Assembly (NCBI RefSeq): GCF_009870125.1
Contig: NC_046681.1
Span: forward strand, 21,961,001 to 22,025,000
DNA: 64,000 nt
Source: Drosophila pseudoobscura
Taxonomy: Eukaryota > Arthropoda > Insecta > Diptera > Drosophilidae
Direction: 5' to 3'
The translations under genes were made by a program, and so were the position numbers. Under the pieces are notes generated by a model that saw nothing but the letters and a program-made list of their open reading frames with translations, searched no databases and was not told the origin of the DNA. Positions 1 to 12,590 of this stretch are shown here, piece by piece. Positions within the stretch are counted from its first letter, which is position 1. Every line of letters starts with the position of its first letter.

Positions 1-2550
1 ATTGCATGAGTCAAAGGCTTGCAAAATTGATTTCGAACCTGGCGCCGTGAGACATTAGCCGCGGGCTCAGCTGTTCTTTGGGTCTTGGTGCTCCTCTTCC
101 GCTGTTATCTAATTAAAGTGTAAAAATAGACTTTTAGCATAAATGCGTAACGCGAAAAGCAGGCCAGTGGGTGGTTGACGGACCTTGAGCGGCATTAGAA
201 AACGTTTTCTTTTCTGTTCTGCATTCCTTCTGCAAATGGCGACTGGCGACTGGCGACAGTCGAACTTTGTACCCAAAAAAGAAAAAAAACTGCAGGCCAA
301 AGCTGGCAGCACACTGTTTAGACCCACGGCGTCATGGTAATGATGTAGGATGCCTTTCTATGGCTGCCTGGCACGGAACCAATCTGCTGGTTCGGTTCTC
401 CCTCCGCCCCCTCCCCCGCTCTCCAACGATTTGACACGTTTTCAACGCCATTGCAGGCGGAGAGAGGAGGGAGAGCATTGAAAATCTCAACTAATGTCAA
501 ATGCTTTGTTGTCGTCGTCCCCAAAAAAAGGGACGACAAAGACGCCCAAAGGGTGGGGGAGGGGGGGGGGGGGGTGGAAGACTGTTCTGGTGACACTTTT
601 AATTTAGTAGCGGGATATTTATCAATCGGTTGTATTAATAACAGGCAATGCATCAGGGGCCCAAGATGAATGCATTTTCCAGGATGATTTATGCAGTCTC
701 CAACCAGGGGGGGGGGGATTCCCTTTAACTAGCCCCAGTTGGGGCTTCGTCATCTGGCTTATAAAATATGCAAACATTCAATAAAAGCCCGGCACTTGTC
801 CCCAATATTGACACACTCTCGACGCCTTTATACGCGCCCCATTCGAGCCGATAAGGCCACTGATAAGAACTGATTTCATTCACAAAAGCAAATACTGGCA
901 CTGGCACTGGATAATTGGCGAAGAACCTTGCTCTTGGCCAATTTCTGTGTATCTTTTGCACAGTATTCGTATCTCTAACTAATGCTCGGCTGATACTAAA
1001 GCTGATAACAGACGTGTGTTATCTGGTGAAGCGATACAACTTTTGATATGATCATCCACAGTCGATGGACTGTCACTTTTTTGTTATCACTATTCCTCAA
1101 GGCTATTCCGACTTTCCTTAACAGGGTCTAAAACAGCTTTGTCGAATTATTATCTATTTTTTATATACATATTTTTTACCTATTTATTGTTATGCCAAGA
1201 AAAGGCAAACGTTTTCCTACAGGAAACATTTTTTTTTAAATATACAAAGCGCTCTTTAATCTGTAATCTGTAATATTTGCTCGATTCCGTGAACTTTCGC
1301 TGTAAAATATACATATAATTTTTATATATAATTTGCATTTGCTGGAAATGTGATTCATTTGGCTATGATTGTAAAATCTCTCCGACTTCCGATTAAAACC
1401 GTCTTTGACCTGCACACTTGAGTGTGCCACGCCTCCTGCCCCCTTCTGTCCTCTCCTGTGGACGCTTCAAAAAATGCATTCACACAAATTTCTTGTGTCA
1501 ACTGTGAAGTTTTTAGCGAATTAGCAATTTGTGCAGCGGTCGCCGCACTGCAAATTTTATACCAAATTGCAAATTCGTGTTGACTTTGTTTCACTAAAAT
1601 TTCCACCTATTTTTTTTGTCGGTTTTTCCTGCTGAAGTAGGAACTTTCTTTTCTCTCTCTTTTTGGGGGTGGGGGGTGGTGTGGCGCTCGGTGTTGACTT
1701 AATGGAAATGTAAATAAAAAGTGAAGTCTGGGTCTGTTTGCCACTGATAAGTTTTATTATGGCCATAAATACATATAGTTTTTTAATAGTATTCACTATA
1801 TATACATTTCATGCTCGATTGGTGGTTTAATTGTCATCTCATCCGTCTTCATTTCTCGCCGCGGCAGTGTGAAAATCTGTTGCATTGTCATGCATATTAA
1901 GTGGATAAATTTATTAAAAATAAATGTGCGCCATTTAATTGTCACAGCTGTTAAGGGGGTTTTGTGATTTTTCGCGGTTTTTCACAGCCACTGCACATCA
2001 CGTATACGCGGGGTAGGCAACATGCTAGGAATTTCTCTGGGCAGGCACTGAGAAAGGATCATTCCGCAGCCGCACATCTCTGTGGTTTTGGCTGGCCTCT
2101 TTGTGCCTGGCCATATTGCATTCCCATCGATATTGTGTGCACTCTCAGCCACAAAACCAGTTGCCCAAGGCTCTGCTCTGCTCGGCTCTGCTTCTTTAGT
2201 GGCTGCTCGAGCAATAAAACTAAATCGAATTCAAACACAAAGTTCATTTACAGTTCATCAACTCGGGCCAAAAGTAAACAAAATGTGGCCCAAACTATGG
2301 GCTCTGGCTCTAGCTCTGGCTATGGCTCTTTGGAAACTTCTAAACTTGGCTTTTATGCTAAATTAAATGTGTGCTACAGAGTGTGCTGTGCGGGAGGAGA
2401 TCCTCCTTTCCATAGGAGATTCGTGATTTCAGGGCTTGCTGGGGTTAAAAAAAAGTTCACCCTTTGCTTGGGAATTAATCTGTGATATTTATTTTATTTA
2501 TTTTCTATTAAAAGCTGCGAGGGGGCGGGTCTGCGCTGCGGTTTCATTTC

Positions 2551-2605
2551 GAAGCAGTCGAGAAGCAGTCGAGAAGCAGTCGAGAAGCAGTCGCGAAGCA
2601 GTCGA
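2551..2605. repeat. Five-copy 11-bp tandem repeat
   Basis: Five back-to-back copies of GAAGCAGTCGA fill this span exactly; the fourth copy ends in C instead of A. The array is followed by GT- and CAA-rich sequence that resembles a fly 5' untranslated leader, but no start codon with a credible protein follows. Confidence 0.9.
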
Positions 2606-5600
2606 GCAAAAGGGAATCGAAAGATCAGCCGTTGCGCAGCGACGTCGCGACGAAACGGATCGCTGCCAGCGTGTGTGTGAGTGTGTGCGTGTGTTCGTGT
2701 GCTGCTGCTGGCTCCGCCTATGCGTGTGAGAGCTTTACAGCTAGATTCCAGCGACAAGCAACAACAACACAGCTGCGGTCATAAAACTAGACGCTTAAGC
2801 AGGCAAATACAATGCCGGGCATATAAATAGGGAGAGTTTATTCTTTGGTTTATTTGTGCATTCACGGGATAATGTCCCTCGCTTAACACACTTTTATTGT
2901 CACTAAAAGCATCCTGCGGTTTTGCCATTGTCCGCCTCAATTTTCGGTGACACACAAAAGTTTTTCGCTGAAAAATCAACCGAAAATACCACCGGAAATT
3001 GCCATTGATTTCGATTAATTTGCAATGGCTTTTCTGGTCATGGCTTTTGTGTCCGTAAAAACTCGGCCCCGCTAATTGCGTGCGTAAAAAGCGTGTTTTT
3101 TGGCCCCAAAACTGCCGATTTTATGCATTAAATAAATTTTGCTGATAATTTGATTTTCCACAAAAGGCACGGCACGAGTGGGCCACGTGTTTTTCATACT
3201 TTTGTGGCCGAAAATTTAGAATTGGTGCCAAAAAGGGCTTAAAGGGTTCCAATGGCCATTGTGCCATTATGCGATTTATTCAAGTTCAGTCGAAAGGTCA
3301 CTTCGTTTGACTGGCTACGGAAAATCGTTGGCAGCTGCAAATGCGAGAGGGCGCCGAGCCGTGAAAAGCCGAGTAACAGTAACTGGATTTGCTGACACTC
3401 GAGGAAGTGTTAAATTATCAGCAGGAAAGGGAAGGAGGGAAGGAAAGGAAAAGGGGAAACTACTGCAACCCATTGATTGGCAAACACTTAGGGAGAACTT
3501 TTTCATATATAATATAAGGATATTTTCTGGGGAAATAATGCATTTCCTGCTAAAAGGTTTTAATGATTCATTTGGACAGTTCTTAGGGTAACAGAATGCA
3601 TTGAAAACGTTTAAGTGCAGTCGATTTTCGTTTTGTTTTATACAAAAAAATAAGTGAAAAGTCTAGGTACTCGGTAAAAATGTGGTGTATATTGGAAGAC
3701 TTTCAGGCATTTCAGGGGAACAGGGGCGAATGCCCTGCGCGCTGTTAGCACACCAGGTTAACAGCCTGTTATCGTTAATAGCAAAATGCAGCGCTCTCTG
3801 GCAGCGCTCTAAGAGAGTTGTGCCAGCGCTGTTATCACGATCCACACGATCCACAAGGCTCTTGCGCGGCCCTCACATAAAGCTAGTTACGTTCCCGCCC
3901 CTTCCACGAATCACAGAGATATACGATGTATGTATGTATATACAATGCCGCTCATCTGAATAGGTTCCACCATTTTCAAAACTCAAACTGCTATATCTTT
4001 TTAAGCAACTTGCCGATTTATATGAAATAATTTTTTTTGTACAGATTGATTCATTGTTAATATAGCAAGAATGTTTGTGGTTTCCAGGACACGTTTTTTA
4101 AAGGCTATGTATAATAAAAAAAAATGCTATATTTTTCTTACTTCGAAGACAACAAGCCCATACCCTTCGTTGGATAACCACGCCTCGATGCGCCCTCCTA
4201 CAAGCCCTCCTTCTGAAGTAAGTTGTTTTTGAAATAGCACAAGGCTGGAGGGCACGTGAACCCATCTTCTCTTTCTCGGAAAGAAGGAGTGAAGCAGTCT
4301 CTACCTTGGAGAGTCTCACCTTCCCATTGTCTTCTAGGCTTCATTCCGTCTGTTATATTTATCACCTAAAAAAGGGAATCTAAGATCGTTTTGTATTGTA
4401 TCTTTAAACAGCACACACTCGTAAGTAAAAGTAGCCCCCAAAATCCCTCTATTTCCAGCTCCACTTCTTCTGCCTTCGAAATTTTCACACATTTCGCATT
4501 AAGATAAATAAATATTTTAAAGGCACATTCCACAGACGCCGCGCCGTTTGACTTCAGTTTTGTTGTAATTTGTGTGCTAATTTCGTGCCTCAGAGTTCAG
4601 AGGAGCAAACATTTGAGCAAGACATTCCGTCAACAGCCACCAAAACGGAAAAGATTTGCATATCTTTTGAGGCTCAGCAGCAGCCTGTGAGATGCAGGCT
4701 CTTCCCCTCCACGCCCCCCGCCGTGGCGCCTCTAGTGCTTGTTTCGGGAGCTCTAGTGGTGGGGGGGGCAGCCACTCTATTTATTCGTGATGCGTTGCGT
4801 TGCTGCTCATCCTTGTGGCAGCACCCAGCACCCACATTCCCCATACGTTTTGACAGCTGCTGCTGCTGCCGCTGCGGTTGCCAACTTTGGCTTTTGACTG
4901 GAGCAGAAGACATCTTGCCTGGCAAATTACCGCAGCCAGAAGGGCGTAGATTCACAAGGATAATGCTGGATGGGGCTGGGACTGGGTCTGGTGCTGGTGC
5001 CGGGGAATTTTCATCACTTAATTGACATGTCTGGGATTTGTGCGTAACCTTTGCTTGGATAGTGATTAGTCGCCGTCAAACCGAAGAATATCCATTAACT
5101 GAAATGCCCGTCAGGCGGCAGCAGAGCTGAAATTGGAGCCCGAGAAACAACACTCCATTTTGAAGTTTGGAATGGAAGGATAGATGGATGGAGGGGCTGT
5201 CTGGCTGTACCGCAAAATGCAAATATCTTTTGCAAAGAGCGACTGACAATAGTCACGGTCTGTCCCTGTGCTCAGGGCTTCTACATGACTCTGTTCTGAA
5301 ATTGCAAAATGCTTCAAATATGCAAAAGTCTAGGACGAGGTTAAGGATTTCCCCAGACACTTTTGCCAGGTAAAAACCACAGAGCGTAAAAGTGGTATAT
5401 GTAGCCCTGTCAGCCGGTCGTGTCCTTCCCCAGCCCCAGCCCCAGGCCCAGGCCCATCTCTGGCCTCCCAATTGTTTCGTGTGCAGCTGCCAATTAAACC
5501 CGAGCCGGAGTACGATCTGTCGGGGCCCGCCACAAGAAAAGTGAGACCCGTTTGTCATTGACGCAAAATGTCACTTGTCGTTGTCAGGCAGGCTGCCTTC

Positions 5601-6069
5601 CGTCCTCCTGCGGCGGGGCCAGTGCGTCATAAGCGGGTTATGGCATTTTCCTTTTGAATCGAGAAAACGAGCTGAAGGCGGAGAGGCCGGAGTAGGAGCT
5701 GGCAGCCTCGTCTCGATGTAAGCCCGCACAGATGGCAGTCGGAGACTCACTTGCCTTTCGAGTGAAGTTTAAATCTAGTTTGCAAATCCATTTCTGGCTG
5801 TGGTTCGGTGGCAAAAACTGTATTTGGCAAACAATTGGTGCTGTTGTCAAAATCTTTTCTTCGCTCTAAGCCGAGTGCCTCATATATTTACACTATTTTC
5901 CTTTTTTCTGATGGATATTGCTTGGTGGGATCCCTGGCAGATCCATTATTCCATTGCAATGGAATTCCCAATGCATTGGGAATTTTTTAAGAGCAACAGC
6001 GCTGTTAACAAGGCAATTTAACAGACTGTTAGCGCTATCGGTTATAGCCTATAGCCGCTAACAGATACA

Positions 6070-6340
6070 GCTCTCTGTTACCACGCATTTTTACAGCGCC
6101 TGGTTCCAGCTCACTGTTACCGCTCACTGTTACCTCTCGCTTTTATCGCCGATTGTCACAGCGCACTGTTACCTCTCACTGTTACCTCTCCCTGTTGTCG
6201 CTCATTGTTATCGCTCAAAGTTACCCCCCACTGTTACCGATCACTGTTAGCTCTCATCACAGCTGTCTGTTATCGCTCCCGCTGTTACCGCTGACTGTCA
6301 CAGCGCACTGTTACATCTCGTTACAGCTCTCTGTTGCCGT
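6070..6340. repeat. Degenerate CTGTTAC array
   Basis: About twenty imperfect copies of a roughly 12-bp word centred on CACTGTTACC, mixed with GTTATCGCTC variants, follow each other here. The copies are diverged, so this is an old minisatellite or a cluster of related binding-site-like words. Related words (AGCGCTGTTA, CAGCGCTCTC) also occur at 3,739-3,838 and 5,990-6,069. Confidence 0.75.
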
Positions 6341-7620
6341 CAGCAAGAGTATCTCCTGTGCTGGCCTATCTTACAGGATCCTCCTCTCACCCTTCGTTAC
6401 CTCCCAAATCGCCCTTGATTGGGCAAGTTGCCAATCCAAATCCGAAACCAAATCGCAAGTCAATTTAATTGAAGGCGAGTACGAGCAGCAGCTGTTTGCC
6501 TGCCGTTACCCTTTTGACATTTAATTAATATGCAAATGACGCCAAAGGATCCTGGCCACCAGGCACCTCCAGCACATGCGATGCGAGGCGATGGCCACTT
6601 CTTTCGGCATCCTCCTGGCTGGGCAAACAAACAAAGAGAAGGAATTAGAGAGCCAGCTTAGTCATTCCGCTGGCGTCGTAGGGGAGGCGAGGGGATGGGG
6701 AATGTCCCTGGGTGTCCCACAGGAATGCCCCGCTTGGAATTTACGAGCCGCTTGAGATTAGTTTCCCTCTGGATCTGGTTCTGGTTGTTTGCTTTAATTG
6801 CGGCCATGGACACGGGGCGTGGCCGAGTCGCCGAGTCAGCACCAGCCAAAGGACAACAAAATAAGCAAACAGCACAAGTCGCGAGCCCAAGGCACAGCTC
6901 CATCCTCCTGCCGCCATCCTCCTGCCGCCATCCTCCTGCCACGCGTGTGTGTGTGTGGCATGGCCCAAAGATGGGTGTCGCTGCATTGTAAATATTGCAT
7001 TGGACAAGCTCAAATAAACACACTTATCGCGGCGAATGGGTCACATGGGGGCCTGGGATCGTAAACCTATATGTTTGTATCGCCTGTGTCGCATCTCTGA
7101 TGCATAAATTGTTGCCCCTCTCCCTCTCTCGCTCTCGCTCGCTCTCTTTATATCTTATTTATTTCAATTTTTTTGCCGCGACGTGGCTCACATTTTATTC
7201 GAAAGCTTTCTCTCCCTTTTTGTTGGGAACATCCTTTGGGATGCAATTTTAAAATATATTGCACAGACGACTGCCACAGACGAGCACCATTTATTTTATC
7301 CATTTTTATTGTCGCCATTGACGTGGCCGTTGAGTTGAGTGATTGCAATAAATTATTACCCAACCAGGGCCGGCAGAGCCCGGAGAGTATTTTCTTGAGC
7401 GTTTCTTCAAGGAAAAGCCTTAAAGGGCATGGAAATGGGAGGTTTTCCACTCCTACAAGAAGTACACAAATTACAATTAAGACTCTAACTGACATTCTAG
7501 CCAAAACCTACTTTTTAAGGATTTTTTTTTTGTTTTTTTGCTTTTTAGGTTTCTTTGATGATATTTTTGTAAATATATGATCTCCTAACTAATACCCAAA
7601 TATATGGAACGGGTCTGGAA

Positions 7621-7860
7621 ATTATTTTATAATATTTTATACTATTTTTATAATATTTTGTACTATTTTTATAATATTTTTTAAAATACTTTGTAATATT
7701 TGTATAATATTTTATAATGTTTTTATAATATTTTATAATATTTGTCTAATGTTTTATAATTTTTTTATATTTTATAATATTTGTATAATATTTTATAATG
7801 TTTTTATAATATTTTATAATGTTTTATAATATTGTTATAATATTTTATAATGCATAATGC
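7621..7860. repeat. AT-rich tandem repeat (TATAATATTTT type)
   Basis: The sequence is an almost pure alternation of TATAATATTTT and close variants for about 240 bases. It is low-complexity, and the spurious ORFs in it carry no protein signal. Confidence 0.9.
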
Positions 7861-8338
7861 CTTTTCTCATAATATTTGTATAATATTTCCAAAGTTGAGT
7901 AAAAAAAAAAGTGAAAAAAAAATAAATATTTAGTTTTTTTGGCACTGCCACCTCACGGGAGGGAAATCGCCAGCTTCTCAATCCACCAAGGGTTCGGTTC
8001 GGTTCCATCGTATAATATGCTCTATACAGTATATTATATCGCCGCATGTTCTCTTCTGGTATCTTTTGGTACAGCTTTTTCAGAAAGGAAATAATTGATT
8101 TGTTGGCGGGGATCCATCCGGGATCTCTCTCAATTTTGGGCGCACTTGTCCTGAGAGAGAGACCGCTTTTTCTGTTCCAATAATGACTCTGGCACTCCTT
8201 TTATCCCCTTGCAACCCTATGACCTATTTTGCCACATACGTTTTTGAAAAAACTTGCCTGTTTTCCAATACATAGTAGGCGGGATATTCGCAGTCACTTT
8301 CTTTTGTTTTCCCTAAAGCAAAAGTCTCACTTTATTCC

Positions 8339-8344
8339 TCAGTT
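8339..8344 (+). promoter_or_regulatory. Candidate initiator of the 8444 gene
   Basis: TCAGTT matches the fly initiator consensus TCAGTY about 100 bases before the start codon at 8444. No TATA box is evident upstream. The assignment rests on the motif and its position only. Confidence 0.35.
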
Positions 8345-8443
8345 GTAATTGTGCTTCATTCGAGAACAGTGAAGAAAATAGTGAAAATATCGTTTCGAAA
8401 ATAGTTTCTAGCATTTTTTTTTGTTTTGTTGATTATTTTGAAA

Positions 8444-10646
8444 ATGCAGTATTTGGCCGACGCAAACTTTCGCCAAAATTTGAATCCTCGCGTGAGTTTC
8501 AGTGGATTAAAGTCCGGGAAAAATACTTGTATTTGTGCTTTCAGATGTTCGGGCAGCGTCCGCCGTATTTTCCGGGCAGGGCCAGTGACCGCTCTGTGCC
8601 CAGCGTGGATGAGATTCTCGGGCGTGGAGAGGCCATGCCCGGCCGCTACTTGCTTGAACGTCCTCCACCATCGCCGCCGCAGAACTCCGCTTGGTCCTCG
8701 AGTCCACGTCGCACCGACCGCCGTGACGTGGACTTCGCCAAGGATGATGCCAGCTACATGTACGCCTTCCAAGCGATCCCGCCAGGATCCCCCACCGATC
8801 CCAGTCTCGGGGATTACTCGAAGGACCCTCCAAACTATGCGAACTTATTCCGTGAAAACGTTGCAGGAGGCCCTTCCGAAGAAGGGTCTCCCACAGATCC
8901 ACGCCGCGATGGACCCCCCATTGCTCGACGTCGCAATGGAGCTCCGATTGATGCTATTCCACGTCTCTGTGGACCCCCCATGGGTCCTATTCCAGGTCGC
9001 TTTGGATCCACCATTGCTCGACGTCGCAATGGAGACCCTCTTTATGCTATTCCAGGACTCTGTGGTACCCCCATGGGTCCTATTCCAGGTCGCTGTGGAT
9101 CCCCCGACTATGCCAACATCTTTGGCCGAAACCCTCCTGGGGGACAGGCAATGTTCAGTGACAGGCGTGCTCTGCTCCTCAATCCATTCGGTAAATATTG
9201 CGGCTATCGCCTGGCATTCTGCTCGCTTATCGTGGGGTTGATCCTTCCTTTTCAGATCCACGTCCTTGTATCCCAAATTCGATACAAAGCCGTCGCCTTG
9301 GCCACTGGTCAAGCTTCGAGGATGGCAGCTCCGAAAATGATCGTGGGAATCGCAGATTCCAGAATTTCGAAGGGAATCGTAGCTCCCAGGACTTCCAGGG
9401 GAATCGTAGCTCCCAGGACTTCCAGGGGAATCGCAGATTCCAGGCCTTCGAAGGGAATGGCAGCTCCCACAATTTCGAGGGGAAGCGCAGCACCCAATAT
9501 CTGAACGACTTTGAGGATTACCGCAGTGACAACGATTCCGGGTTTATTGATGGTCGTCCCCGCTGTGATCCCGCTGGACGTCGAAACTTTGAGAACTTTG
9601 GCAACTTTGGTGGATCCAACGAGGCCAATGACGGACGAATCCAAGGGATCGGTGGCCACAGTTTCCGGCCACTCGAACCGTACCACCCGGAAATGGGGCG
9701 CAAACGCCGGGCAGAGGAGTTCGATAATTGGCAGCCGGAGGAGAGGGTGAGGGTGAGGAGGAGGGGAAGGGGAAAGCGCCCGTGTCCGGAAAAGGCCGTC
9801 TTTCGCATTGGCGGCTTCAGGCTGGACAACGCCAGCCATTGCGGGGGACGCCGCAAGCTGCCGCAGCCGGAGGAGATGTCGCACGCCGTGCGCTTCTTCA
9901 AGCGATACCCCGTCTACCGGATCCGTGCGAAGAAGTCCCAGATGGCGGACTCGGTCAAGTACCACTTCATGGAGGAGGACGGGGCCCAGGACGACGACGA
10001 TGCCTTCATCCGGCACACCATAGCCGAGGAGTGGGTGAAGGTGTACGCCGCGAGGAACTACCGCAGCTGGGCCAGTTGGTGGAGCGACTTCGAGGACTGC
10101 GGCCGGGCCATTGCCAAGGAGCTGGAGCGGTTCGATGGCTTCACGGTGAAGCGGAACTTCGAGCCGCCCGAGGGGCCCATCGACTCGGAGGCCTATCTCG
10201 GCATGGCCGTCGTCGCCCTCGAGGAGAACAACATCACGTATCTGAAGAACATGCGCTACCTCTACCGCCTGATCGACTTCAATGTCCTGCGAAACCTGAG
10301 CGCCAACGCCTCCGGCCATCTGCAGGACATCATACGCTCCATTCCGAACCACTTGTGGCGCTACAAGATGCGCTCCTTCGTCTTCCTCTGGTCCTGGTAC
10401 CACAAGATGGCCAACAGCCAGGCGCCCGACGGCCAGACGAACCGCCAGGCCATCCTCCAGCTGTGGAACAACCCCGTGCTGCACTGGCTGGCCAAGCAGG
10501 CCTTCGACGAGACGGTGGCCATCAGCAAAATCGAGTACAAGGGCTTCAAGGCGGCTCAACTCCAGGCACCACGCCAGGGCCTGCTGCCCCTGCCCCTGCC
10601 GCAGCCCCAGGCCCAGGCCCAGGCCCACCCTGAGGAGCAGTCCTGA
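8444..10646 (+). CDS. Orphan protein with two internal repeat families and a helical C-terminal domain
   Basis: Three exons, 8444..8491, 8545..9190 and 9256..10646, are joined by introns of 53 and 65 nt with GTGAGT/TTTCAG and GTAAAT/TTTCAG ends. They give a 694-residue protein. Residues 1-230 are proline/glycine/arginine-rich and carry two 31-residue modules (about 141-171 and 172-202) with the cores ARRRNG and MGPIPGR, plus two YAN(L/I)F motifs. Residues 262-315 are six tandem 9-residue units of the type GNRSSQDFQ. Residues 379-406 are strongly basic (KRR, RVRRRGRGKR), which suggests nuclear or RNA binding. Residues about 437-667 look like one folded, tryptophan-rich helical domain (SWASWWSDFE, LWRYKMRSFVFLWSWYHKM). 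The tail is a PQAQAQ run. Codon use is GC3-rich in the C-terminal half. A polyadenylation signal AATAAA lies at 10700. I do not recognise the family, and no function can be assigned. Confidence 0.8.
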
Positions 10647-10705
10647 ATCTTTGATTGTACTTTTGATACCCCCTAGAATATATCGTATATAGATTAACCA
10701 ATAAA

Positions 10706-12479
10706 TGGGCACGAGCAAGGCCATCTTTTTGGCTCCCGCACAAAGTGGTTTAATTTCTTAGCCCCAAAGTGCACCTGAGACTGCGGAGAAACCCAAAGAA
10801 AAAAGGCAAATGAATAAACCAACAGACAGCAGGCGAATGACGATACAAACCAAAGAGAAAGCAGACCAAAAAAAAAACGCTACTGCATATTAATCCGACA
10901 GAGTATTTCACTCAGAAGAGCCCCGGACCCGGGAGGAGGCCTTCCTGAGAAATGGGCCACCGCGAAAGACATTTATTGTATCCTTAGAGCGCCTGACAGA
11001 CGCGTGCTGAGACGATGATGAATTTGCTGCCTCCAAAGCCGCACCACCATCCCGAAGATGACGATGACGATGACGGCAGCCGTTGACGGAGTGAAAAGGG
11101 AGGCCAACCAAGCGGCAGAAATGGCGACAGACAGCAACGGAGACAGACGGCAGGCTGGGGCAGGCTGTGGGAGGCTGGGGCAGGCACCAGCCCGAACAAG
11201 TGGCAACAAAAAATGCAAATAAAATGCCGGCTTATTGAGTCGCTGGTGGGTGCCACTCGCTGCGGGGGGTCTGGGGGGTCGACACTTTTTAGTTGATTGA
11301 AAAAGGTGATGTCAAGGCTTTCTTTTTACGCTTTGTTGACCTTTTTTTTCAGCTAAATATTATAGAAGTTTGCATTAGCTATTCCCAGGGATTAAAGTGG
11401 AACCAGGAAGCGGATGGCTGAGGGATATTCATCACCCGAGGGTGGAGTCTCCCAAACACTTTTTAGCACTAGCTTAAAGTACAGTTTTAACCCTTTTAAA
11501 CCGATTTTGAGTCGTGTGTTTGGGGAACAGACCCCAAAACGGTCTCGGAATTTTCAGTTTTCGTTCTGCTTTTCATGTTCTTGCCATAAAATCACTCAAA
11601 ACACACATATTTTTAGCAATTTTCTTACTTTTTCCCCTTTTGATAGACCTACTTCCCTTGATGCTTTTATTTTCGATTTTTCGTCCTTTCAAAAGGACTG
11701 TCCACAAGCCAAAATGTTTTTTTTATAATTAGGACACTCTTATAGATTTTTGAGAATTTTTTCAGTATCCTCTGGCCAGCACTGCCTATAGAAAATATTT
11801 TTCAAAGCGAGTCTCGCATTTTTGAACAACTCAAATTTGAGTTAATTCTATTAAATTTTGTTCCTTAATCTTTTTGCTTGAATATTGATATTCTTTTCTT
11901 AAATTTATGCTAAATTGAATAGAGATTTGATGAAAATTCAAATTCAACTTTTTTTTTAAACTGTGCCGTAAATATAAGTGCCTTAAAGTAAACATTTTTT
12001 GGTCGGGGAGCCCCCTTTATATGTCTGTAGGGGATTCACAAAGAACAAAGCGTATCGGCAGTCGTTGAGGGGAAATTGTAGGAGAAGCACAGAAGCGAGA
12101 GAGAGGATCTTCAGGCAGAGGCAACGAAGGCAACTACACAGTAGAGCAGTCCGTTACTCTTTCAAATCGTGTTTGACGAGAGCGAGAGAGAATCAGAGTC
12201 TCAGAAGCGAGTGGCCCGATAGAGCGAGAGATGGAGAGGAAGATCAATAAGGAACTGCTCAGTGAGAGAGAGAGAGAGAGCAATGGGTAAATGAAGCTGG
12301 TTCAGATAGAGACGTTTATGTGCGAGCGTGGCCTGAGAGAGAGCGAGAGAGCAACGTCTCAGCTGCGAGTGGCGCGAAATAGAAGGAAGTTCAATAAGAA
12401 AGAGAGATGGCCTGGCCTGGCAACAGGGCATACAAGAAGCTGCTTTAGAAAGAGAAAGGTCCAATAGACCCCTTTTCTA
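10706..12479. other. Non-coding spacer with GA-rich duplicated stretch
   Basis: No coding gene is visible between the 3' ends of the two flanking convergent genes. From about 12,060 to 12,420 the sequence is dense in GAGAG words. It contains an imperfect duplication around 12,193-12,260 and 12,352-12,400, with shared words GTCTCAG, GCGAGTGGC and TCAATAAG. Confidence 0.6.
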
Positions 12480-12590
12480 TTTATTGGTTGGCAAAAGGCC
12501 GATACTTTAAGGAGAATACTTTTAGTGGTAGCTCTATTTATGGTTCTTTGTACTTTAGATTCTTATTGGTCTGCCAGAAGATGGCTTTCC

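Larger units (their letters stand above)
1..8338. other. Non-coding region with tandem arrays
   Basis: I see no coding gene here. Reading frames are short, without recognisable domains or codon bias. The stretch holds a G-rich run near 555-575, a TG-rich 5'UTR-like stretch around 2,660-2,720, CT-rich sequence near 7,110-7,150, and the separate arrays listed at 2551-2605, 6070-6340 and 7621-7860. It is probably intergenic or intronic sequence of a gene lying outside the window. Confidence 0.6.

Noticed and set aside
1964-2485. 173-codon plus-strand frame
   Set aside because: Spans simple CTCGGCTCTG-type repeats and ends in AT-rich DNA; no protein features.
9309-10724. Minus-strand 471-codon frame opposite the orphan gene
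   Set aside because: It is the shadow of a GC3-rich exon. The plus strand has spliced exons, repeats and a polyadenylation signal, whereas this frame is valine/leucine-rich without domains.
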